Source: Pseudomonadota bacterium (GTDB lineage: Bacteria; Desulfobacterota; Desulfobacteria; Desulfobacterales; JAHIVH01). From it: DNA of 46,855 nucleotides. The notes under the pieces were generated by a model. That model searched no databases, was not told where the DNA came from, and saw nothing but the letters and a program-made list of their open reading frames with translations. Where the stretch lies: contig JAHIVH010000111.1 in assembly GCA_018816735.1 (NCBI GenBank), forward strand, positions 1-46,855. The letters are read 5' to 3'. Of the stretch, positions 40,613 through 46,855 are shown in pieces (the stretch's first letter is position 1; each line of letters starts with the position of its first letter). The translations under genes were made by a program, and so were the position numbers.

Positions 40613-42894
40613 TATTTCACACTCTTCCGGATAGCGGTGGCGATGCTCTGGGTATTGTTCTGCAAAGCGGTTTTCAGTTGCGGGATGATCTCCGACCTGA
40701 ACAGCTTGGTCATATCGGTTGCATTCCCGCTGTTGGCATTGATACTGACCGGCATGGTGACGGTGATGTTGCTACCTGCTGAAGGAGCCACATATCCGCC
40801 GGTGGCATACCGCCTTGGCAGATCCGGTATGGGGAACGAGAGCCCGTTGATCATTTCAAGCAGGCCTGCACCGTACTTTTTCACCGCTTCCTTCCGGACA
40901 ACGAATTCTCCGGCTTCGAGCATGGCCTTGATTCTATCACCACCGCCAAAGCCGGGGAGCTTGCCGCCTCTCGCCAGTTTCAATCCCCATCCGACCAGGC
41001 CGCCTTGGGATTTTTCTTCAACGATCCTTTTAATAATGGTGATCGTTTTGGTCTCATCTTTAGTCAGCTCAGCGAACTGCTGCTTCAGACTGTCGAGGTT
41101 GGAAGCAATCGTTTCTATCCTCATTTCACGCTTTTTTCCTGCCAGCGCATCCGCTTCATCAGCCGCTTTTCTGGCGGCATCTGCGGCCTGTTTTGCGGCT
41201 CTTTCTGCTGCCGTTCCAAAGGCCGACATGGCAAACTCGCTTTTATTTGCCATATCGACCATATCCACTTCCATGCCGTCCACATGAAGGGTCATCTGGG
41301 TTCCGGCATTGAACAGGCTATCCGATATGTTCTTCTCCATATTCTGGCCGGTTTCCTGAGACTTGGTAGAAAGGCCGTTCAAAAATGCATTCAACTCCTC
41401 GATGCTCGTGATCGCTCCCTGGTTATCAAGATTTACCTGATCCGGTGTTTGCGCCTGCTGAGCTGTATTGGTTAATTTCTGATCCACCTGGGATATCTGA
41501 GCATTGGCCTGTGTGGTATCGAGCGATAAAGCAGCAGGGGATCTGGCAGCCTCTTTGGTGGTGAGGATTTCATTTCTAAGATTTTGAATGACGGCGATAT
41601 GCTCCCGTTCCTTTGCGATCTGCGCTTCAATTTCTGCGGTGTTCCCCCCAAAGGCCCCTTTGATGGCCGCCTTGATTTCCAGGTACTTGATCTTCACGTT
41701 CGAGGCGAACTGATCGATCAGAGAAAAACCTGCTTGTACCGCCTGACCGATGGTAACCGGTAAAAGACTAAACACATCCCAGGTCGAGAGCCATTCTCCG
41801 GCCTTCCACCCAGCATAAAATGCACCGACAAGGGCTGTTACGGTTCCCAGGGTGGTGCCTAAAGCTGCCAGCGCAGGATTGAGTGACCCAATAAAAGACG
41901 TCACCTGAATAATGGGATTGATGACGGTAATCCAGGTCACGCCAAATGTGGTGACAACCGCTCCAATGGTAACCAGGATAGGCGAGAGTTTTAAAAGAAT
42001 GCCTAATAGTGGCGTAAACGGCTCAGCCACTTTAATAATGACGGAAGCAAAGCTTTTAAAGGACTCGATGGCGGATATGACCGCAGCGGATATTTTTTTG
42101 GCCCATTCATCGAGCTGTCCGGACTTCTTCCATTCTTCTATCTTCTTTAACGCTTCGGACAATTGGGTTTTCAGATACTCGAACACCCCTGCATCCATGA
42201 CCGACTTCTGGAACAGGGTGAACTGATCCTTCATGTTCGACCACATGCCGGAGAACGTCCTGGATTGCTTGTCCATGGCCCCGGCGAACCTGCCCTCAAG
42301 GATCTCGATCAACCCTTTCTGGATGGCATCCCCTGTTTTCTGAACGGTCTTTTCCATCTGCATCCCGTTCTGGAGCCAGGAAAAGGTGACCTGGTCCCCC
42401 TGGGTCTTGGCCCGGATGCCGAACTCTTTTAACCGTTCAAACTCACCGGTCACGGCATCGGCGAACATCTCGACCGCCTGATCAAGGGGTTTGGCCATGG
42501 CGGAGGCGGTATCCCCGAGGGTTTTTAACGTACCGTTCACCGGATCGATGCCGTAAGCCTTGAGCTTGGTAAACCCTTCGGTCACCTGATCGAGTTCATA
42601 GGGGGTTTTGGCCGTAAAATCGGTGATCCAGGTCATGGCTTGTTTTGCCTTTTCAGATGACCCGGTGATGGTCTCTAAGCTTGTCTGGTACTTTTCAAAG
42701 GACTTGGCCGTATCCAGGAACTTGTTTGCGACAATCCCAGCCCCCATGCCTGCAAAGGCGGTCTTCAGGCTGAAGACATTTTTCACCAGACCGTCAATGC
42801 CTGCCTTCATACCTTTTAATGCATTCTGGACGTTACCGAACTCTTTGGAGGCCCGGTCTTTCAGGTTTACGATGATGTCGATGGTGTTTGCCAT
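40612..42894 (-). CDS. Tape measure protein
   Basis: 760 aa. The N-terminus (IIVNLKDRASKEFGNVQNAL, residues 7-26), followed by the conserved KSFEKYQTSLETITGSSEKA (about 64-83) and TPYELDQVTEGFTKLKAYGI (about 95-114), is typical of phage tail tape measure proteins. There are central hydrophobic helices (VISAIESFKSFASVI; LGILLKLSPILVTIGAVVTT) and Ala-rich coiled coil (EALAAKQAADAARKAADEAD-like, about 550-575). At about 1.5 angstrom per residue its length would correspond to a tail of roughly 110 nm. It overlaps the next gene by one base and starts 10 bases after the frameshifted chaperone frame ends. Confidence 0.92.
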   Translation of the reverse strand: MANTIDIIVNLKDRASKEFGNVQNALKGMKAGIDGLVKNVFSLKTAFAGMGAGIVANKFLDTAKSFEKYQTSLETITGSSEKAKQAMTWITDFTAKTPYELDQVTEGFTKLKAYGIDPVNGTLKTLGDTASAMAKPLDQAVEMFADAVTGEFERLKEFGIRAKTQGDQVTFSWLQNGMQMEKTVQKTGDAIQKGLIEILEGRFAGAMDKQSRTFSGMWSNMKDQFTLFQKSVMDAGVFEYLKTQLSEALKKIEEWKKSGQLDEWAKKISAAVISAIESFKSFASVIIKVAEPFTPLLGILLKLSPILVTIGAVVTTFGVTWITVINPIIQVTSFIGSLNPALAALGTTLGTVTALVGAFYAGWKAGEWLSTWDVFSLLPVTIGQAVQAGFSLIDQFASNVKIKYLEIKAAIKGAFGGNTAEIEAQIAKEREHIAVIQNLRNEILTTKEAARSPAALSLDTTQANAQISQVDQKLTNTAQQAQTPDQVNLDNQGAITSIEELNAFLNGLSTKSQETGQNMEKNISDSLFNAGTQMTLHVDGMEVDMVDMANKSEFAMSAFGTAAERAAKQAADAARKAADEADALAGKKREMRIETIASNLDSLKQQFAELTKDETKTITIIKRIVEEKSQGGLVGWGLKLARGGKLPGFGGGDRIKAMLEAGEFVVRKEAVKKYGAGLLEMINGLSFPIPDLPRRYATGGYVAPSAGSNITVTMPVSINANSGNATDMTKLFRSEIIPQLKTALQNNTQSIATAIRKSVK

Positions 42895-42904
42895 TTATAA
42901 GCTT

Positions 42905-43410
42905 TTACCCTTTGATAAACTCAAGCCATTTCTTTTCATCGGCATGCATGCCGGTTCTTACTGCCAAAGCCAGTTCCTGAAGCGTTTCGTGTTTGATCCT
43001 GAAGTGCTCCGACAGGGCTGCTTCAAAATACGAGAGACCATACTCAAACGCGTTTACGTGGCCTGCTTCAACGAGCCTGCAGCCAAGAGAGAAAAGTCCG
43101 CAAGAATCGCGGACTTGATTTCTGCCACTATCTTTTCCAGGCCCAGCTTTTGGGCCGCTCCTAAAAAAGAGGCGTTGACCTCCTTGAACGTATTCCAGAT
43201 CAGATCGATCTCGGATGGAGCCATGTCGAGCATGTCATCAACGGCGATATTGACCACTTTCGGAAGAATAGCTTTTACCTGGGAGAGGATCGTTTCCAGG
43301 TCCGGGTCCTTTTTCTCCTCGAACTGGAAAAGGGTGATGTAATCTTTCACCCGGAGTTCTTTGACCGTGATCTCCCGGTCGTCTATTTTGATGGTTTTGT
43401 GCTTTCTCAT
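42905..43410 (-). CDS. Tail assembly chaperone, gpG-like, with predicted -1 frameshift extension (gpGT)
   Basis: The unshifted product is 118 aa (43054-43410) with KTIKIDDREITVKELRVKDY (residues 5-24) and a helical rest, like tail assembly chaperones. Beyond its stop, the -1 frame is open and reads CRLVEAGHVNAFEYGLSYFE... up to FIKG, ending at 42905, ten bases before the tape measure start. This is the lambda G/GT layout, in which a minority of ribosomes shift to make the longer form. A U_UUU_UUA slippery heptamer is in frame at 43162-43168, but the protein match of the extension begins only near 43075, so the exact slip site is open. The extension would recruit tail tube subunits to the tape measure. 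Confidence 0.8.
43162..43168 (-). other. Candidate -1 ribosomal slippery heptamer
   Basis: TTTTTTA on the - strand, in the 0 frame read as T TTT TTA (Ser-Phe-Leu: TCT TTT TTA), an efficient type of slippery site. The -1 frame is open from here to 42905. The first 28 or so residues encoded in the -1 frame look less protein-like than what follows, which speaks against this being the only slip site. Confidence 0.4.
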
Positions 43411-43436
43411 AATCCCTCGTAAAATTTTATTGCCGA

Positions 43437-44408
43437 TTAAATGATTTCTGTTGCCCGGTAGAACGGTTCATCCGGGTGGTTTTCGGTATCTGCCAGGAAC
43501 TCTGCACTCATGGGGATCGATCCCACGTCCTCGGTGATAAAACCGACTGCGCCGTTGATGGATAAGCTCACTTTCCAGCCTTCTATTTTCCATCGGGGGC
43601 CGTCATCGGATGTGGGGATGAACAGAAGTTCGCCGGTCACCTCAGAATTCGCCAAGGCCCGGATGCTTTTGGTGGTCTTGGCCGCATAATTGGCGCTTAC
43701 GAAGCAGGTTGTGGTTATTGATCCTGTCTTGAGTTTTCTTATGAGGCCGCCTGTCAGATCCAGACTGTAATCGATCCCAAGAACATATCTCTTGGTGGGA
43801 ATTGCCGCATCCGTGACCACCACATCCTTTTTGGTCGATATGGAGGTGACGGATGCCGTGGCCGTGGATGTCCCCCCGGTGATGGTCTCCCCTTCCTGGA
43901 ACGTTCCCGTGAGGTCGATGCATTCCAGATACCGGTTGGTGTTGTCCGCCCAGGCGATCTTGGCCGTGGCGCTGGACGTTGTTCCGGTGATGGTTTCACC
44001 CGGTTCAAACGGGCCGTCCGTGACCGCACCGTGGTCGATCTTTAAGATGGAAAGCTCCATCTTACCGAGGCTCACGAACCGGTCGTCTATGGGCGTGATT
44101 TGTTCCGAATCCAATTGCCCTGAAAGCTGGCTTCCGCTCTGGATGCCGTTCCCTAAGAAAGCCAGGTTCAGGTTTTCGGCAGAATACTCCTCCATGTCAA
44201 AGGAAGCGGTCGCTCCTTTTTCTGCAATTCTCTCTTTGTCTTTTAGGCGAGTTCCTTCCTGGTTGGAGTAGTGAGTCTGCTTTTCAATGGTGATTTCGAT
44301 TTCGAGCTTGGGAACGTTTCCCAGGGCCAGGAATCCGGCGTCATTATTCGACTTGAAATAAAGCCGTCCGGACCCGTAAAAATAGTTGTTTGTGTTGGGT
44401 GCTAACAT
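43437..44408 (-). CDS. Major tail tube protein
   Basis: 323 aa. N-terminus NNYFYGSGRLYFKSNNDAG (residues 7-25) and FLALGNVPKLEIEITIEKQ, then KGATASFDMEEYSAENL are the pattern of siphoviral tail tube proteins (gpV-like role). A central insert has two copies of a motif GETITGxTSxATAxV (near 138-175), linked by DLTGTFQEGET. The C-terminus contains GAVGFITEDVGSIPMSAEFL (about 288-307). Its position between tail terminator and tail chaperone is the canonical one. The insert may be an additional surface domain of the tube. Confidence 0.88.
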   Translation of the reverse strand: MLAPNTNNYFYGSGRLYFKSNNDAGFLALGNVPKLEIEITIEKQTHYSNQEGTRLKDKERIAEKGATASFDMEEYSAENLNLAFLGNGIQSGSQLSGQLDSEQITPIDDRFVSLGKMELSILKIDHGAVTDGPFEPGETITGTTSSATAKIAWADNTNRYLECIDLTGTFQEGETITGGTSTATASVTSISTKKDVVVTDAAIPTKRYVLGIDYSLDLTGGLIRKLKTGSITTTCFVSANYAAKTTKSIRALANSEVTGELLFIPTSDDGPRWKIEGWKVSLSINGAVGFITEDVGSIPMSAEFLADTENHPDEPFYRATEII

Positions 44409-44418
44409 AAAAATCCTT

Positions 44419-44880
44419 TCACGGTAAGCTCTCCTGGGAGCCTCTTTTAAGTTTTACGTTGATGGTTGAATACGATACATACAGGGGGTGGTAACTGATC
44501 GTGCCTGCTTCGCCGGTGGTTGTGATCCGGGCTGGCTTTATTCCGAATATGGCATTCTCTGCCTGTTCCCGAAGGTCTTCTGCCAGAAGGAACCCTTCAT
44601 AGGTTTTTGATCCTTCCTCTTCTGTGACAGCCTCGCTGATAATGCCCACGCCCAAATCGATATCCCAGGAGAGTTCCCGGTTCGAATCACTCCGGTTCTG
44701 GGTCACGCCCACGATGGCGATCACCGGATAATCATCCGGGACCGGAGGGTTTTGTTCATCGATCCCCAGGAAGCATGTCGGGTAAGAATCAAACTTATCC
44801 TTACACCACTCGTCGATGGTCTTGTCGTAGACAATTGCTTTCTGGATTTCTTTTAAAAGCTCTGCGGTCGTCATGGTCAT
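44419..44880 (-). CDS. Tail terminator protein (gpU-like)
   Basis: 153 aa. LLKEIQKAIVYDKTIDEWCK (residues 9-28), the central DDYPVIAIVGVTQNRSDSNR (about 49-68) and a beta end (TINVKLKRGS) match the alpha/beta fold and size of tail terminators. Assigned mainly by order: it follows the completion protein and precedes the tube protein. The ATG overlaps the stop of the preceding gene by 4 bases. Confidence 0.75.
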   Translation of the reverse strand: MTMTTAELLKEIQKAIVYDKTIDEWCKDKFDSYPTCFLGIDEQNPPVPDDYPVIAIVGVTQNRSDSNRELSWDIDLGVGIISEAVTEEEGSKTYEGFLLAEDLREQAENAIFGIKPARITTTGEAGTISYHPLYVSYSTINVKLKRGSQESLP

Positions 44881-45500
44881 TTCCCTTTCTGGTACCGGTC
44901 GATGGCTTTCCAGAATGATCCTTCGAACAGTGAAGGGATCTTCGGTTTCATCTTGTTATAGACCGGCGTAAATATGGGCCGCTTGGGTACGTTCAGCACC
45001 TGAGTGCTTTTCTTCAGGGCATGGTAGTCCTGTCCGGGGATGCCCCCTTTCTTCTTCATCCGGGTGAGCGCCCACAGCCTTCTCATCTTGTCCGTAACCT
45101 GAAGGGTTTCTCCGGTCTCGGCTTTTCTGGCTATTTTCGATAAGCCTGGGTCAACTTTTCCGGGCTGGCCTTTCTTGGATTTTCCGAAATCAACCTGAAC
45201 AAGTGTCCCTTCGTCATCCACCCGGTATCGGGCGAATTTCCCCAGCCCAAACAGGGGAGAGTTTTTGCCGCTTCTTCTCCTGGACCATTTGCCGCCTTGC
45301 TTTTTCCTGAAATTCCGGGTCAACGGATGAAGCTCCGGCCACCCCGTGCCGCCATATTCCACATGATTCCTGAGATCGCTCATGGTTTGCCAACCGACAA
45401 ACTGAAGGGCGCTCTTTCTCGCCCGCTTGAATATGCCCGGCATGTTCATGAACGTTTGGGTCACGGCACTTAAATTTTTAACGTCTACTTTCAGTTCCAT
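44877..45500 (-). CDS. Minor tail / tail completion protein (gpZ-like)
   Basis: 207 aa, very basic (FRKKQGGKWSRRRSGKNSPL, residues 88-107). The N-terminal helices LKVDVKNLSAVTQTFMNM and the WQTMSDLRNHVEYGGTGWPE (about 37-56) motif resemble the virion morphogenesis/HK97 gp10-like proteins that form the neck or tail-completion ring. The place after the head-tail joining gene and before the terminator fits. The intergenic element lies directly upstream. Confidence 0.78.
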   Translation of the reverse strand: MELKVDVKNLSAVTQTFMNMPGIFKRARKSALQFVGWQTMSDLRNHVEYGGTGWPELHPLTRNFRKKQGGKWSRRRSGKNSPLFGLGKFARYRVDDEGTLVQVDFGKSKKGQPGKVDPGLSKIARKAETGETLQVTDKMRRLWALTRMKKKGGIPGQDYHALKKSTQVLNVPKRPIFTPVYNKMKPKIPSLFEGSFWKAIDRYQKGK

Positions 45501-45506
45501 GGTTAA

Positions 45507-45654
45507 TGCCTCCAGCAGCCCTCCGGGGGCCAGATTTTAGAAATCTGGACAAATGGGTTTTTGGGTGATGTGACTCTTCGGTCTTCATGACTACCCCAAA
45601 ACATATTTGGCAACCTTTTTAAAAGGTTGGCTCCCGGCAGGGCCGCCGGAGGCA
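45507..45654. repeat. Palindromic MITE/REP-like element in the phage operon
   Basis: Imperfect terminal inverted repeats of about 25 bases: left TGCCTCCAGCAGCCCTCC followed by GGGGGCC, right GCTCCCGGCAGGGCCGCC followed by GGAGGCA. Each is flanked inside by a perfect hairpin: CCAGATTT-TAG-AAATCTGG (45530-45548) and CAACCTTTT-T-AAAAGGTTG (45611-45629). No gene is in it. It is the only larger gap between genes of this phage block, so it looks like an inserted element. Confidence 0.75.
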
Positions 45655-45688
45655 CGAATATTTCAATACTTTTCGATCTCAAATCAAG

Positions 45689-46009
45689 CTACCTTTTAAA
45701 AGTCGGTTTAATATCGCGTTTCACGGATAGCTCCCATAAAGTCTCTCCGTCCCCTTCGATAATGCCAGTGATGGTCCAGGGGATTCCGTCTATTTCGATG
45801 TTTCCGGGAAGCTCCGGATCAGGGATATCGGATTTTCTCACCCGGATCTTACCTTCCATGCAAAGAGCGCCGTCATGGGAGGTGGCCCCTTGCCGGAAGA
45901 TCACCCGGATATTTCCTGGGAACCCGTTCTTAGGGGTGTAGACGGCATCCTTTCCGGCAAGGAAAAAAAGATCGTCGATCCCTTTTTTCAAATCATCCAA
46001 AAACGTCAT
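45689..46009 (-). CDS. Head-tail joining protein (gpFII-like)
   Basis: 106 aa, beta-rich: IRVIFRQGATSHDGAL (residues 33-48), CMEGKIRVRKSDIPDPELPG (49-68), NIEIDGIPWTITGIIEGDGE (69-88). Shape and size resemble lambda gpFII, which caps the head and receives the tail. Its start lies two bases after the capsid gene stop, so the two are coupled. Confidence 0.82.
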   Translation of the reverse strand: MTFLDDLKKGIDDLFFLAGKDAVYTPKNGFPGNIRVIFRQGATSHDGALCMEGKIRVRKSDIPDPELPGNIEIDGIPWTITGIIEGDGETLWELSVKRDIKPTFKR

Positions 46010-46011
46010 GA

Positions 46012-46854
46012 TCAGCTCATCGTAAGTTTTACAAGTACGCCCGGCCTGTAACAGATCGGGAGCGGGTTTGACTGAGTGTGAAGATCCATGCCCCGGCCAA
46101 ACTTTCTGGGTTCCAGTTTGGAATAAAGCTCCATGCCGAACGTGTTAGCGGTCTCGATAAAGTCCGCAGGGGAATAGAGGGTTTCAAAAGAGTTCAGGGT
46201 GCCCTCAGGAAAGCAATGGGCTTCACCGGCTGCGATAAACGGACGGACCGTTCCTTCAAAATCAGTGGCCACGCCTCTGTATTCTTCAAAGATGATGCCT
46301 CCGAAGTTGAACCCTTTCCTGGGGTCCCCACCCAACCGGTCAATGGCTGCGGAGTGATTCAGATAGACTTCCTTTACCGTGCTGTGGGAGATCAGGGCAT
46401 CGAAAAAATCTGGCGAACATAAACACCGGACACTGGTCATGACTTCTCCAAGGAGGTTATCCTCGATGTATCGAAGGACCGATAGGCATTTTACCCGGAC
46501 TTTCGTGGTGTCGGTGGTCAGGGCAAAACCGATGGTCTTGGCGGTGATCTCAAACTCGGCATACAGGTCATAAAGAACAGACCCGTCCGCATCGAGGATG
46601 ATCCCTTTTAAGGCTCCCATGCGGAGGTGTTCGAGTGTGATGGCATGCTTGTTCCGCAGGGTCTGCTGATGATCGTTTATCACCCGTGCCAGGGTGTCGA
46701 ATTCGGTTTCTGAACCGAACGCCCGGATTCCATCGTATTCCTGGGGCAGAATCACATCGTCATGGGGGATATGCGGGATCACAAATGACCGGATTTTTCG
46801 TTTGCCGGTAGTCCCCATCGTCCCCGGAGAGCCGGGAGGCTGAGTCGGCAGCAG
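46012..46854 (-). CDS. Major capsid protein (lambda gpE-like), truncated by the window edge
   Basis: At least 268 aa are visible, from an internal ATG at 46818; the frame continues open and protein-like to the edge (LLPTQPPGSPGT before it), so the true start lies outside the window. IPHDDVILPQEYDGIRAF (about 16-33) and LEHLRMGALKGIILDADGSV (about 63-82 from this ATG) are hallmarks of the lambda gpE capsid family (D.DP..LRGA..G.ILDADGS). The end VLVKLTMS is typical. It is the first visible gene of the phage block, transcribed leftwards. Confidence 0.9.
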   Translation of the reverse strand: MLPTQPPGSPGTMGTTGKRKIRSFVIPHIPHDDVILPQEYDGIRAFGSETEFDTLARVINDHQQTLRNKHAITLEHLRMGALKGIILDADGSVLYDLYAEFEITAKTIGFALTTDTTKVRVKCLSVLRYIEDNLLGEVMTSVRCLCSPDFFDALISHSTVKEVYLNHSAAIDRLGGDPRKGFNFGGIIFEEYRGVATDFEGTVRPFIAAGEAHCFPEGTLNSFETLYSPADFIETANTFGMELYSKLEPRKFGRGMDLHTQSNPLPICYRPGVLVKLTMS

Positions 46855-46855
46855 A

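Noticed and set aside
40397..41287. + strand frame of 296 aa opposite tape measure
   Set aside because: Low-complexity Ser/Ala/Pro composition and antisense to the tape measure; a shadow frame.
42608..43342. + strand frame of 244 aa opposite tape measure and chaperone
   Set aside because: Antisense to strongly supported phage genes; no ribosome site.

Overview
The window looks like a bacterial chromosomal accessory region: two multi-gene phage-defence loci, a serine-recombinase cassette, small regulatory genes, and part of a lambda-like siphovirus prophage. No rRNA, tRNA or CRISPR array was recognised. The style of the genes (DUF2924-recombinase cassette, a YjzC-like small protein, GC-rich palindromic intergenic repeat in the phage) would fit a Gram-negative anaerobe such as a Desulfobacterota member, but the sequence does not prove this and the host assignment is only a guess.

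Region 1 (about 1-13015, + strand) is a BREX-family operon: two small proteins, a Zn-ribbon DNA methyltransferase, a 1445-aa BrxC/PglY-like ATPase, a PglZ-domain protein and a BrxL with a Lon-type Ser-Lys dyad. The gene order, the type of methyltransferase and the combination of BrxF/BrxB-like and BrxL parts do not match the textbook types, so this looks like a mixed or undescribed subtype. Region 2 (13226-15205, +) is an AT-rich three-gene cassette that has its own promoter, ends in a HEPN-type protein and closes with a strong terminator. Region 3 (15822-18475, +) is a large serine recombinase with its usual small partners (a 62-aa protein, a DUF2924 protein, a HTH protein).

Region 4 (18557-21518) holds a class III nucleotide-cyclase-fold protein on the - strand, a broken SnoaL/NTF2-like gene, and an XRE repressor / ImmA-IrrE protease pair whose promoter is bracketed by two copies of an inverted repeat (TTACGCC-N6-GGYGTAA). 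Two short conserved-looking proteins of 43 and 58 aa follow. Region 5 (21931-32133, - strand) is a second defence operon: HTH regulator, SNF2 helicase with a C-terminal DUF3883 domain, DUF1156 Zn-ribbon methyltransferase, DUF499 ATPase and an unrecognised 228-aa protein. It recalls BREX type 3 and DISARM class 1 parts but has no PglZ and no DrmABC.

Region 6 (32499 to the right edge, - strand) is the morphogenesis half of a siphoviral prophage, read from right to left: major capsid protein (cut by the window edge), head-tail joining protein, tail completion and terminator proteins, tail tube, tail assembly chaperone with a probable -1 frameshift extension, tape measure, distal tail proteins, a tail hub that appears split over three consecutive genes by an inserted repeat-rich segment, a BppU-like protein, a Com-like zinc protein, a fibre-like protein, a holin-like protein and an M15 endolysin. 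A roughly 150-bp palindromic element interrupts the otherwise gap-free phage operon.
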